This document shows, piece after piece, positions 27,061-35,186 of a DNA stretch of 64,000 nt (positions are counted from its first letter, which is position 1; every line of letters starts with the position of its first letter). Under the pieces are notes generated by a model. It did no database searches. It saw nothing but the letters and a program-made list of their open reading frames with translations, and was not told where the DNA came from. Location: positions 434,001-498,000 of the forward strand of contig NZ_JAERRJ010000001.1 in NCBI RefSeq assembly GCF_016741815.1. The letters run 5' to 3'. The stretch is from Nocardia acididurans (GTDB lineage Bacteria > Actinomycetota > Actinomycetes > Mycobacteriales > Mycobacteriaceae). The position numbers and the translations under genes were made by a program.

Positions 27061-28416
27061 ATGACGACAGTGGCGTCGGGAACGTTCCTGGACTGGGAAC
27101 AACTCACCGGACAGCCGCAACTCGTCGTAGATCTGATCACATTTCCGGTCTTCAGCGCGATCGCCGGCCTGCTCACCAACTGGACCGGCGTGCTCATGCT
27201 GTTCTGGCCGGTCTACTTCCGCGGCATCCGGATTCCGGGCCTGGAGATCCTGTATCCGTACCTGCCCCGGCGCGTGCAGGTGCTGCCCATCTTCTCCGGC
27301 GACGGCAAGCGGTTCGGCTTCCAGGGCTTCATCCCCGCCCGCGCCGAGAAGATGGCGAGCATCTGTGTCGACAAGGCACTCATGCGAATCGGCAGTCCCA
27401 AGGACTTCATCCACGAACTCGACCTCGACGGCATCGCCGACTACATCGCCGACATCGGGCGAAAACAGGTGGGGCCCATCGTCGACGAGATCATGAAGCG
27501 GGAGAACCCCGAACTCTGGGCCGTCGCACCGAAAGCCGTGAAGAACGTGCTCTACCAGCGGGTGGAACGCGAACTGCCGAAGCTCGCGCGCCGCTCCTTC
27601 GAACAGCTCGGCGACAATGTCGATCAGCTCATCGACATCAAGAGCTTCGTCATCCGGTACCTGCGCGAGAACCCCGAGATCCTCAAGGACCTCACCACCA
27701 CGATCGCCGCGCCGGAACTGCGGTTCATGGTGCGCGTCGGCCTGCTGGGCGCGCCCTTCGGCGTGCTGCTGGCGCTGTACATGGAAGTGCACCACGATAT
27801 TCCGATCATCGGCTGGATTCCGGGCTGGCTGGTCATCCTGACCGCGGCCGCCGCCATCGGCGTCATCGTGAACATGATCGCCGTGAAGGTGGTGTTCGAA
27901 CCGGGTGATCCGCAGCCGCGCTACCGGTACCTGTGGAAGCAGGCGCTGCTCGCCAAGCGGCAGCCGCAGGCCGCGGCCGACCTCGCGACCATCCTGGCCT
28001 ATCAGGTGCTGACGCTGCCGAACCTGGCGCGCGAACTCCTCGAGGGGCCCAACGGCGACAAGACCCGGCTCATGCTGGAGAAGCTGATCGCCGACGAGAT
28101 CCACAAGCAGCTCGGACCCACCCACTCCATGGCGCGGGCGGCGTTCGGCAAGCGGCAGTTCGACAATCTGAAGGTCGGTGCGGCGGGCGCGGCGGTCGGG
28201 CTGGTGCCGGGTCTGGTGGAGGACGAGGTCTTCGCGGCCGAGCAGGCCAAGAAGATCGAGGAATTCGCGGCGCGCAAACTGCAGCAGCTCACCCCCGGCG
28301 AGTTCATGGAGATGTTCTACGCGTCCGTGGAACAGGACGCCTGGCTGCTCTACCTGCACGGAGCCCTGCTCGGACTCGTCGTCGGCGCGGTTCACCTGGG
28401 CATATTCGGCTGGTAG
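27061..28416 (+). CDS. DUF445 family membrane protein
   Basis: 451 residues from ATG 27061, preceded by AGGGGGA; the frame is open 28 codons upstream without a ribosome-binding site. A membrane helix lies at ~22-48 (VVDLITFPVFSAIAGLLTNW, then a Trp-rich segment), a helical hairpin at ~235-280 (FGVLLALYMEVHHDIPIIGW, LVILTAAAAIGVIVNMIAV) and a final helix at ~428-450. NWTGVLMLF and VNMIAVKVVF are the paired NxxA/G-hydrophobic motifs of DUF445 (YheB-like) proteins. Between them is a charged helical domain (~100-230) with alternating Glu/Lys. Function unknown in the family. A strong U-tract terminator follows, so the gene is monocistronic. Confidence 0.8.
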   Translation: MTTVASGTFLDWEQLTGQPQLVVDLITFPVFSAIAGLLTNWTGVLMLFWPVYFRGIRIPGLEILYPYLPRRVQVLPIFSGDGKRFGFQGFIPARAEKMASICVDKALMRIGSPKDFIHELDLDGIADYIADIGRKQVGPIVDEIMKRENPELWAVAPKAVKNVLYQRVERELPKLARRSFEQLGDNVDQLIDIKSFVIRYLRENPEILKDLTTTIAAPELRFMVRVGLLGAPFGVLLALYMEVHHDIPIIGWIPGWLVILTAAAAIGVIVNMIAVKVVFEPGDPQPRYRYLWKQALLAKRQPQAAADLATILAYQVLTLPNLARELLEGPNGDKTRLMLEKLIADEIHKQLGPTHSMARAAFGKRQFDNLKVGAAGAAVGLVPGLVEDEVFAAEQAKKIEEFAARKLQQLTPGEFMEMFYASVEQDAWLLYLHGALLGLVVGAVHLGIFGW

Positions 28417-28421
28417 TAAAA

Positions 28422-28446
28422 GCAAGCACGCATGCTTGCATTTTTT
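28422..28446 (+). terminator. Rho-independent terminator after the DUF445 gene
   Basis: A perfect 7-bp stem (GCAAGCA / TGCTTGC) with a 4-base loop is followed directly by ATTTTTT, the clearest U-tract terminator in the window. It starts 6 bases after the stop codon. Confidence 0.9.
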
Positions 28447-28631
28447 CGGGGCTGCTGCGATGCTGACCGCGTCGGCACGTACAGCGTCGTGCGTGCCGCA
28501 ACAACTGATTTCGCGAGGTCCGGGTAACTCGCCGGGGACGACCGAAAGCGGTTCGGCACCCGACCGGCGGCACGCGTACACGACGGGTGGCGGCTCCCAG
28601 CTGGGCGCTGAAGTCGCGGAGAGGCGGAATT

Positions 28632-29420
28632 GTGGATATCGAGGCAGTGCTGGCCGACCTGGCCGCCGAGGGCGATGAACTCGATCTGCTGGTCGCCGAT
28701 CTCGAACCCGCCGCGTGGCAGCGGGACACCCCGGCCGCCGGGTGGACCATCGCCCATCAGATCGGGCATCTGAACTGGACCGACAAGGTCGCCGCCATCG
28801 CCGCCACCGACGCGGAGAAATTCCAGGAACTGGTGCGGGAGGCGCTGCCGAAGGTGCTCACCTTCGTGGACGAGGCCGCCGAGGAAGCCGCGAAAACGCC
28901 CGCGCCGGAACTGCTCGCCGACTGGCGAAACGATCGCAAGGCCCTGGTCGACGCACTGCGCCGCGTGCCCGCCGGCACCAAGCTGCCGTGGTTCGGGCCG
29001 CCCATGAGCGTCGCCTCCATGGCCACCGCACGCCTGATGGAGACCTGGGCGCACGGGCAGGATGTGGCCGACGCCCTCGGCGTGACCCGCACGCCCACAC
29101 CGCGTTTGCGGCATGTCGCCCACATCGGTGTGCGCACCAGGAATTTCGCCTACCTGACGCACGGCAAGGACGCGCCCGCGGAGGAGTTCCGGGTCGAGCT
29201 CACCGCACCGGACGGCAGCCTGTGGACCTGGGGCCCCGAAGACGCCGCCCAGCGAATTTCCGGCCCCGCCTTGGATTTCTGCCAGCTGGTGACCCAGCGG
29301 CGGCACATCGACGATCTGGCCCTGGAGGTCCAGGGTGCGGATGCGCTCGAATGGCTCGGGCTGGCACAGGCTTTCGCCGGTCCGCCCGGAAGCGGCCGAA
29401 CGGCAGGCCAGTTCGCCTGA
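28632..29420 (+). CDS. TIGR03084-type protein with mycothiol-dependent maleylpyruvate isomerase (DinB-fold) domain
   Basis: 262 residues from GTG 28632, preceded by GGAGAGGCGG. The N-terminal ~140 residues form the four-helix metal-binding bundle of mycothiol-dependent enzymes: ligands in TIAHQIGHLNWTDK (~44-57) and in RLMETWAHGQDVADALG (~135-151), the classic His-x3-Asp pairing. The C-terminal domain (PRLRHVAHIGVRTRNFAY, then DGSLWTWGPEDAAQ) is the small alpha/beta domain found in TIGR03084 proteins. Mycothiol is the main thiol of actinobacteria, and such proteins are thought to use it in isomerisation or detoxification; the substrate is not known. The 215-bp upstream gap follows a strong terminator, so it has its own promoter. 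Confidence 0.82.
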   Translation: MDIEAVLADLAAEGDELDLLVADLEPAAWQRDTPAAGWTIAHQIGHLNWTDKVAAIAATDAEKFQELVREALPKVLTFVDEAAEEAAKTPAPELLADWRNDRKALVDALRRVPAGTKLPWFGPPMSVASMATARLMETWAHGQDVADALGVTRTPTPRLRHVAHIGVRTRNFAYLTHGKDAPAEEFRVELTAPDGSLWTWGPEDAAQRISGPALDFCQLVTQRRHIDDLALEVQGADALEWLGLAQAFAGPPGSGRTAGQFA

Positions 29421-29750
29421 CCTGCCGTCGTACCCGGCCTCCGACCCTGAAGAACGGAGCGGACGAGCGCCTACCGTGGGTGCGCCGTGCCTGGTGCCCA
29501 CCCGGACGACGTTGGCCGGAGGTCTTCGATGGCAGTCGAGTCGGCGCTCGCCGCTATTCCGTATTTACCCCGGCTTTCGCTGCTGGAAACCTCTCGATTC
29601 GAGGTATGGCGCTTCTGTGATCCTCGTCTCACCGAGGACATGTGTTACCGCGCGCCACCGTAACCTGGACGCGCGTACGACTTTCAATGGTGCGGGTCGT
29701 GGCGTCGAAAAGGCGCAGGGGGACCAGGGGAGAGGAAGGAACGCACCATC
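29421..29750. other. 330-bp intergenic region upstream of the secreted-protein/lhgO pair
   Basis: No gene is supported here. The stretch holds a 6-bp hairpin (TCCTCG / CGAGGA, 29622-29639), a smaller CTCG-ATT-CGAG palindrome near 29594-29604, and just before ATG 29751 the purine-rich GAGAGGAAGGAA. The 16-mer tttcgctgctggaaac (ending at 29590) also occurs upstream of the hydrolase gene near 20401-20417. The promoter of the 29751-31678 pair must lie here, but no convincing -35/-10 pair could be chosen. Confidence 0.5.
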
Positions 29751-30482
29751 ATGTCGCATCAATCGGCGACGCAGGCTGCCCGGACAACCCGGAAAACAGC
29801 ACAGGTGCTCCGTTACAGCGCTGTCGTCACCGCAACCATGGCGAGCATCGGGCTGACCGTTGCCGCCGGTTCCTACATCACCAATCAGATCGCCGGAACG
29901 CAGAAGTCCGGCAACATCTTCGCGGCACCCGCCACACCGGGCGGGCCGGGAGCCGGAAGCGGGACCGGGGGCGTGTCCACCGATGTCGCCGCCGTCACCG
30001 AAACCGTCTCGGCCACTACTCTTTTCCACTCCGACACGACAAATCACGGTGCACCGGTGACTGTTTCACCGGCCGGTCCGGATGAGCCCGTCGTGGTGCG
30101 CGATCCGGTCGGCGGGCAGCTGCGCGTCGGCGACACCTATGTGGGTGCGCACGTGCTGCCGGTGCAGCTCAATTCGCTGACCGTCACCGTGGACACCAAT
30201 GTGTTCGCGGCCATCAGCGCACTGCTGCTGTCCGGACCGCTCGGCGCCCAGCTCGGCCTCACCGCCGATCCCAGCGCCAACACCCAGCTGCGGACCGAGC
30301 TGGACACCCGGCGCGGGGACGTCGAACTCACCCTCACCGATCCGGCCATCGGCGATCTGGGGCTGCAGTTGGCGCGGCATCCCGCGCCCGCCACGGCACG
30401 GGTCGACGAGGAGCACACGAAGGTGGTTCCGGTGGACTCCGCGGCGACGGTTCCGGAGGACTCCGCGGTCGCGGCTGTGTGA
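29751..30482 (+). CDS. Secreted or membrane-anchored protein of unknown function
   Basis: 243 residues. The N-terminus is polar and Arg/Lys-rich, then a single hydrophobic helix (~22-42, YSAVVTATMASIGLTVAAG), then a Gly/Pro/Ala linker (~58-74). The mature part is beta-like and acidic, with PVGGQLRVGDTYVGAHVLPV and VTVDTNVFAAISALLL, and ends in a Val/Ala/Asp tail. No Cys follows the helix, so it is not a lipoprotein; cleavage after SYITNQIA-type residues is possible but unclear. I recognise no family. It overlaps the L-2-hydroxyglutarate oxidase start by four bases (GTGA), so the two are co-expressed. Confidence 0.65.
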   Translation: MSHQSATQAARTTRKTAQVLRYSAVVTATMASIGLTVAAGSYITNQIAGTQKSGNIFAAPATPGGPGAGSGTGGVSTDVAAVTETVSATTLFHSDTTNHGAPVTVSPAGPDEPVVVRDPVGGQLRVGDTYVGAHVLPVQLNSLTVTVDTNVFAAISALLLSGPLGAQLGLTADPSANTQLRTELDTRRGDVELTLTDPAIGDLGLQLARHPAPATARVDEEHTKVVPVDSAATVPEDSAVAAV

Positions 30483-31678
30483 GACTCCCTGCTGTGTACG
30501 ACTACTGCGTGATCGGCGGCGGCATCGTCGGCGTGGCCACCGCCCACCGCCTTCTCGACCGGCATCCGGGCGCGAGCCTGCTGCTGGTCGAGAAGGCGGG
30601 GGAGCTGGCCGTCCATCAGACCGGGCACAACAGCGGCGTCATCCACTCCGGGATCTACTACGAACCCGGCAGCCTGAAGGCGCGGCTGTGCGTGCGCGGA
30701 GCCGAACTCACCAAGGAATTCGCTGCCGCGCAGGGGATTCCGTTCCAGGTGTGCGGGAAACTGCTGGTGGCCACCGATGCCGCCGAACACGCGCGCATGC
30801 TGGCGCTGTACGAGCGGTCGGTGACCAACGGCGTCGAGGTGGAACTGCTGGACGCGGCGGAGCTGGTGCGACGGGAACCGCGGATCACCGGGGTCGGGGC
30901 GTTGTTCGTGCCGGGCACCGGGATCATCGACTACCAGCGGGTCACCGCGGAGCTGGCGCGGCAGGTGCGCGCGAGCGGCGGCGAAATCGTGCTGGGAGCG
31001 GAGATCACCGACATCACCGAAACCGGGGACGCGGTAACGGTTTCCGGGCCGAGCGGGTCCTGGAAGGCGGCGCGGCTGGTGGTGTGCGCGGGGCTGCAGG
31101 CCGATCGCATGGCGCGACTGGCGGGGCTGGACATCGATCTGCGCATCGTGCCGTTCCGGGGCGAGTACTACCGGTTGCCGCCGCATCGCAGGGATCTGGT
31201 GCGCACGCTCATCTATCCCGTGCCGGATCCCGAATTGCCGTTCCTGGGGGTGCATTTGAGCCCCACCATCGACGGTGAGCTGACCGTCGGGCCGAACGCC
31301 GTGCTCGGGCTGGCGCGCGAGGGGTATCGCAAGGGCAGCGTGAACTGGCGCGACACCCGGGAGATCCTGGGGTACAGCGGTTTTCACCGGGTGGCCGCGA
31401 ACAATGTCCGCACCGGCGCACGGGAGCTGCGCAATTCGCTGTTCAAACGCGGTTATCTGGCCGAATGCCGGCGCTACTGCCCGGAGTTGACGGCGGCGGA
31501 TCTGCTGCCGCGCGAGGCCGGGATCCGGGCGCAGGCGGTGTTGCGGGACGGCACGCTGGTGCACGATTTCCTGATCGAGCGGACGCCGCGATCGGTGCAC
31601 GTGCTCAATGCGCCGTCGCCCGCGGCGACATCGGCGCTGCCCATCGCCGAACATATCGTCGCGCAATTGGACAATTGA
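30479..31678 (+). CDS. lhgO: L-2-hydroxyglutarate oxidase
   Basis: 399 residues; GTG 30479 overlaps the upstream stop (GTGA). The DAO-type FAD fold is shown by YDYCVIGGGIVGVATAHRLL (dinucleotide loop) and the conserved HQTGHNSGVIHSGIYYEPGS, hallmark of LhgO/L2HGDH proteins. PGTGIIDYQRVTAELARQ and FRGEYYRLPPHR follow, and GFHRVAANN near the C-terminus. The enzyme oxidises L-2-hydroxyglutarate to 2-oxoglutarate, repairing a by-product of malate or lactate dehydrogenases and passing electrons to the respiratory chain. A probable partner for the opposite enantiomer is the FAD/Fe-S enzyme at 10270-13167. A hairpin terminator follows. Confidence 0.92.
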   Translation: MRLPAVYDYCVIGGGIVGVATAHRLLDRHPGASLLLVEKAGELAVHQTGHNSGVIHSGIYYEPGSLKARLCVRGAELTKEFAAAQGIPFQVCGKLLVATDAAEHARMLALYERSVTNGVEVELLDAAELVRREPRITGVGALFVPGTGIIDYQRVTAELARQVRASGGEIVLGAEITDITETGDAVTVSGPSGSWKAARLVVCAGLQADRMARLAGLDIDLRIVPFRGEYYRLPPHRRDLVRTLIYPVPDPELPFLGVHLSPTIDGELTVGPNAVLGLAREGYRKGSVNWRDTREILGYSGFHRVAANNVRTGARELRNSLFKRGYLAECRRYCPELTAADLLPREAGIRAQAVLRDGTLVHDFLIERTPRSVHVLNAPSPAATSALPIAEHIVAQLDN

Positions 31679-31691
31679 CCGATTACCGCGA

Positions 31692-31714
31692 AACTCGCAA
31701 TTTCGCTGCGAGTT
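31692..31714 (+). terminator. Hairpin after lhgO
   Basis: A perfect 8-bp stem (AACTCGCA / TGCGAGTT) with a 7-base loop lies 14 bases after the lhgO stop. It has no U-tract. It could terminate lhgO or act in the leader of the SRPBCC gene 100 bases on. Confidence 0.5.
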
Positions 31715-31817
31715 CGCCGGGTATTGTCATGCCCGTACAAGTTGGGTCCGGGGTATTCGTGCAATAAATAGGACGTCTGTAGTACTTTTGTTGGCAGCCG
31801 TGGGACAGGGAGCACCT

Positions 31818-32318
31818 ATGGGCCACATCAAATACGCGAGCGACGTCGGAGCACCGGTGGAGGTCGCGTTCACCTACACGGACAACCATCAGTTCGTGCC
31901 GGACTGGGCCTTCGCCGTCGCGGGGTTCGAACCGATCGGGGATCTCGACCACGGCCAGGGCGCCGTCTTCGAGACCACGCTGCGGATCGGATTCTGGCAT
32001 CCCACGGTCGAGTGTGAGATCACCGAGTACCGCCGCAACGCGGTCATCGAGTACACACTGCGTCGGCGCCGGACGGGGAAGCCGGCGCCGACCTGCACCC
32101 CTCTCGCGGTGATCCAGCTGCGCTTCGATCCACTCGGGTACGGTCGGGCCGTGCTGACCTCCGAAGCCGAGTACTGGGCCCCGCGCGGGCTCACCGGGCA
32201 CCTGCTCAACCGGATGCTCACCGCGGCCGTAGAATCAGCGGTCAAGCGGACGGAGTCGCAATTGCGTAGGGAGATAGAGGAATTCCACGGAACGGATCTT
32301 GTCGGCCGGATTGCGTAG
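31818..32318 (+). CDS. SRPBCC (START-like) family protein
   Basis: 166 residues from ATG 31818 with AGGGAG 6 bases upstream. The sequence opens MGHIKYASDVGAPVEVAFTY with the VDNHQ-like TDNHQFVPDWAFAVAGFEPI loop, then strands ending in an amphipathic C-terminal helix (LLNRMLTAAVESAVKRTESQL). This is the polyketide cyclase/SRPBCC helix-grip fold, which forms a pocket for a hydrophobic ligand and is abundant in mycobacteria and Nocardia. No catalytic residues can be assigned; it may bind or modify a lipid or polyketide. Eleven bases separate it from the RNase H gene, so the two may be co-transcribed. Confidence 0.78.
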   Translation: MGHIKYASDVGAPVEVAFTYTDNHQFVPDWAFAVAGFEPIGDLDHGQGAVFETTLRIGFWHPTVECEITEYRRNAVIEYTLRRRRTGKPAPTCTPLAVIQLRFDPLGYGRAVLTSEAEYWAPRGLTGHLLNRMLTAAVESAVKRTESQLRREIEEFHGTDLVGRIA

Positions 32319-32328
32319 GGTGGGCAGC

Positions 32329-32964
32329 ATGATCATCGTGAGCACCGACGGATCGTGCCTGCGTAACCCGGGTGGAGCCATCGGCTGGGCCTGGGTGAAC
32401 CACGCCGGCTCGTCGTCGGACAGCGGCGGTGCGCCCTCGGGCACCAATCAGATCGCCGAACTACGCGCGCTGCTCGAAGCCATTCGCGCGCACACGAGTT
32501 CCGAACCCCTGCTCATCGAGAGCGATTCGCTCTACGCGATCAAGTGCGCCTCGGAATGGATCAACGGCTGGCGGCGCAACGGCTGGCGCACCTCCACCGG
32601 AGGTCCGGTCAAGAACGTCGAACTCATCCAGCAGATCGACAGCGCCATCTCCGCCCGCCCGGGGCCGGTCCGGTTCCGCTGGGTGCGCGGGCATGTCGGC
32701 AACTACTTCAACGAGCAGGCCGACGCGCTGGCCGGGCAGGCCGCCCGCAAGATCGCCGCGTCCGGGGCTACGGACCCGCAACCCGAACCCCCGTACGACC
32801 CCGTCACCGAGCCGCTGCCGGTCGAACCGGTCACCGAGCCCATCCCGGTGGCTCCGCCCGCCGAGAAGGTCGTGGCGGCCAAGGTTTCCGTCACCGCAGC
32901 GCAGCCCGCCCGCCGCCGCCCGGCAGCGAAAGCGACTGCGGCGGAGGCGCTCACCCTCTTCTGA
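32329..32964 (+). CDS. RNase H-fold ribonuclease with Pro-rich C-terminal tail
   Basis: 211 residues from ATG 32329. Residues 1-145 are a full RNase HI domain: catalytic Asp7 in VSTDGSC, Glu44 in NQIAELRALL, Asp66 in ESDSLYAIK, Asp132 in NEQADALAG, and the flexible-loop His122 in RGHVGN. The active site is therefore intact, and RNA:DNA hybrid cleavage is expected. The WINGWRRNGWRTSTGGPVKN segment is the basic handle region typical of RnhA. The last ~65 residues are unrelated: a Pro/Glu/Val-rich stretch (repeated EPxPVEPVTEP-like units) and a basic Ala/Arg/Lys end that could bind nucleic acid. Whether it is the main cellular RNase HI is unknown. Confidence 0.87.
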   Translation: MIIVSTDGSCLRNPGGAIGWAWVNHAGSSSDSGGAPSGTNQIAELRALLEAIRAHTSSEPLLIESDSLYAIKCASEWINGWRRNGWRTSTGGPVKNVELIQQIDSAISARPGPVRFRWVRGHVGNYFNEQADALAGQAARKIAASGATDPQPEPPYDPVTEPLPVEPVTEPIPVAPPAEKVVAAKVSVTAAQPARRRPAAKATAAEALTLF

Positions 32965-33004
32965 GGGAAGCGAACAGACGTGGGGGCGACGCCCCCATAT
33001 ACGC

Positions 33005-33044
33005 GAGATGCCCCCGACGGTGTGCACACCGTCGGGGGCATCTC
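33005..33044. terminator. 40-bp perfect palindrome, bidirectional terminator
   Basis: The sequence is a perfect palindrome across 40 bases around TGCA, with a G/C-rich stem including a run of five C on one arm and five G on the other. It lies between the stops of the RNase H gene (+) and the Mce-associated gene (-), the right place to terminate both transcripts, including the long mce operon. Confidence 0.85.
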
Positions 33045-33054
33045 TGGATTCACA

Positions 33055-33948
33055 TCAGTTGCCGGGCGCGGGGGCCTGGGTGGTGGGGGCCGGGGCTCCC
33101 GTGGTCGGGGCGGTGGTGTTGTCGCCGCCGCCGGTGGGGGCGACGCTCATGCCCTTGAGGGCGGGGGAGTCGAAGTTCGCCATCATCCACTTGCCGTCCT
33201 CTTTCTCGAGTTCGGCGACGACCGGGAGAGTGAGACGGTCGGGCTGCTGCATCAGGGAGTTCTGGCGAACCTGGGAGATGAGCATGATGACCGTGGCCTT
33301 GTCCGCGTCGCCGGACTGCCAGGCGCAGTGGATCTCGGCGAGGGAGGACTTGCCCTGGACGCTGATCATGACGTCCTTGAGCGCGTCCGCGGTGGAGTTG
33401 AAGTTGGTCAGGAACTCACCGGTGGAGCGCTCCTTCACCTGCTTGATGAAGTCGTCCATGGTCTTGTCGTCGTAGATGGAGACGACCCGGCCGAATTCGC
33501 AGGCGGCCTCGGTGGCGGCGTCGCGTTCGCTGAGCTCGCCGCCGCGGTTGTGCGACTGCCAGCCCAGGGCACCCGCGGTGGCGATGGCCGCCACCAGCGC
33601 GACGCCCGCCACGATCGCGGCGATCACCGGAACCTTGATCGACCCGCCGAGACCGGAAGACGCGGCGGCCGCGGGCTTTCCGGAATCCTTGGCGGGCTTG
33701 TCGGCCTGCTCGGATTTCGCGGGCTGTGCCTTCTTCTCGGAGTCGTCGGACTTCTTGGTGAGCTCGGGCTTCACGGGCGCGTCCGATTTCTCGTCCACGG
33801 CCGGGGTGCTCGGCTCCCCCGAAGCGGCGGGCTGGTCCGCCGCCTCGGCCTTGTCGTTGTCGGCGGTACCGCCCTGCTGGTCGGCTCCGGCTGCGGCAGC
33901 CTTCGCCCCATCTTCAGTTGTCTTGTCCTGGGCGGCGTCATCCGACAT
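33055..33948 (-). CDS. Mce-associated membrane protein
   Basis: 297 residues from ATG 33948; GTG 33963 is an alternative. The N-terminal ~105 residues are a disordered cytoplasmic tail rich in Ala, Lys, Asp and Glu. One membrane helix follows (~108-130, VPVIAAIVAGVALVAAIAT), then an extracytoplasmic domain of about 130 residues (TEAACEFGRVVSIYDDKTMD, ERSTGEFLTNFNSTADALKD, EIHCAWQSGDADKATVIML) and a Thr/Pro/Ala-rich end. This matches the mam/mas genes that close mce operons; such proteins stabilise or assist the Mce complex. The spacing of 65 bp after mceF supports co-transcription. Two Cys in the outer domain could form a disulfide. Confidence 0.82.
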   Translation of the reverse strand: MSDDAAQDKTTEDGAKAAAAGADQQGGTADNDKAEAADQPAASGEPSTPAVDEKSDAPVKPELTKKSDDSEKKAQPAKSEQADKPAKDSGKPAAAASSGLGGSIKVPVIAAIVAGVALVAAIATAGALGWQSHNRGGELSERDAATEAACEFGRVVSIYDDKTMDDFIKQVKERSTGEFLTNFNSTADALKDVMISVQGKSSLAEIHCAWQSGDADKATVIMLISQVRQNSLMQQPDRLTLPVVAELEKEDGKWMMANFDSPALKGMSVAPTGGGDNTTAPTTGAPAPTTQAPAPGN

Positions 33949-34013
33949 TGGATCGATCCCCACACTTTCCCGGCGCTAGGCAGCGCCGTGTCGATTCGAC
34001 TCGAGACTACTCA

Positions 34014-35186
34014 TCACTTGACGGGCGGCAGGGTGCGCTCGTCCGGATCGGCGCCCGCGGGCGGCAGCGCGCCGTTGTTGGGCACGTCCGGCCGGGGTGC
34101 GTTACCCGAGCCACGAATCTGTTGATCCGCCGGCGGGTTCGTGCAGAAGCTACCCCACTTCGGGAAGGTGGGTTCGGTCGCGGCCTCGTTGCGCACCTTG
34201 GCGGTGACGTAGTCACAGTAGGGGCGCGGCCAGATGTCGACCACCGTGAAGAACTCGTTGTCGTGCGCCGGCACGCCCATGGCGGAGGTGCCCACCACGA
34301 GCGACGGGAACAGCGCCCGCAGGGCCGGGGTGCGCAGCTGCGCGGCCTTGGTGATGGCCGCGAAGTTGGAGGCCAGGCTGGTCATCGGATCCGCGGTGCG
34401 GTCCAGGACCGCGCCGAGGGTGGCCATCTGACCGGGCGCCTGCTCCAGGATGCGCTGCAGTTCGGCGTTGGCGTCGTTGAACTGCTGGAACAGCACGCTC
34501 GAGTTGCGGGTCAGGGTGGCCAGGTCGGGCTGCGCCAGCGAGGTGGTCGCGTTGATGGTGCGCAGGTTGGCGAGCAGGTTGGTGGTCTGCGGCAGCAGAT
34601 TGTCCAAACCGGTTGTGGCCAGGCTGATTCCGTCGATGAGGGCGCGCAGTTGATCCTGTCCGCCGGACAGCGCGATATCGAGTTCGTTCAGGATGACGCT
34701 GAACTTGTCGGGATCGATCTGGGCGATCAGGTCGCTGGAGTTGTCGAGCACCGCCCACACCGGGGTCGGCGTCTTGACCTTGTCCTTGTCGAACGCGATG
34801 ACCGCGCCGTCGCCCAGGAACGGGCCCTGGTCGGTCTGCGGCCGGAAGTCGAGGTACTGCTCACCCGCGCCGGACAGCGCGCCGACCGACACCAGGGTGT
34901 CGGACGGGACGCGGTACTTGGTGTCGATCTCGACGGTGGCCGCCAGCGCGGACCCGCTGTCGACGAGTTCGATATCGGTGACCTTGCCGATGCGGAAGCC
35001 GCGCAGCGTGACGTCGTTGCCGGACTGCAGACCACCGGACCGGTCCAGATTGACCGTCACCGTATAGGTTTCGCGCAGCGGGTTGAACCGCATCACGCTC
35101 ACCGCCAGGTAGCTCGCGCCCACCAGCAGGATCAGCACCAGTGCCGTATTCGACACCAGGTTCTTGTGGTTCTTGAACCAGTTCAT
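34014..35186 (-). CDS. mceF: MceF, lipid-transport MCE family protein
   Basis: 390 residues. A short basic N-terminus and one membrane helix (~12-33, VSNTALVLILLVGASYLAVS) anchor the protein. The MCE/MlaD domain spans ~38-115: TYTVTVNLDRSGGLQSGNDV then TLRGFRIGKVTDIELVDSGS. A long helical region (~150-290) would form the tube or needle with its five paralogues, and a Pro-rich C-terminus ends the protein. MceA-F assemble in the periplasm and carry hydrophobic molecules from the outer mycomembrane to the YrbE permease. The start overlaps the mceE stop by four bases. Confidence 0.93.
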   Translation of the reverse strand: MNWFKNHKNLVSNTALVLILLVGASYLAVSVMRFNPLRETYTVTVNLDRSGGLQSGNDVTLRGFRIGKVTDIELVDSGSALAATVEIDTKYRVPSDTLVSVGALSGAGEQYLDFRPQTDQGPFLGDGAVIAFDKDKVKTPTPVWAVLDNSSDLIAQIDPDKFSVILNELDIALSGGQDQLRALIDGISLATTGLDNLLPQTTNLLANLRTINATTSLAQPDLATLTRNSSVLFQQFNDANAELQRILEQAPGQMATLGAVLDRTADPMTSLASNFAAITKAAQLRTPALRALFPSLVVGTSAMGVPAHDNEFFTVVDIWPRPYCDYVTAKVRNEAATEPTFPKWGSFCTNPPADQQIRGSGNAPRPDVPNNGALPPAGADPDERTLPPVK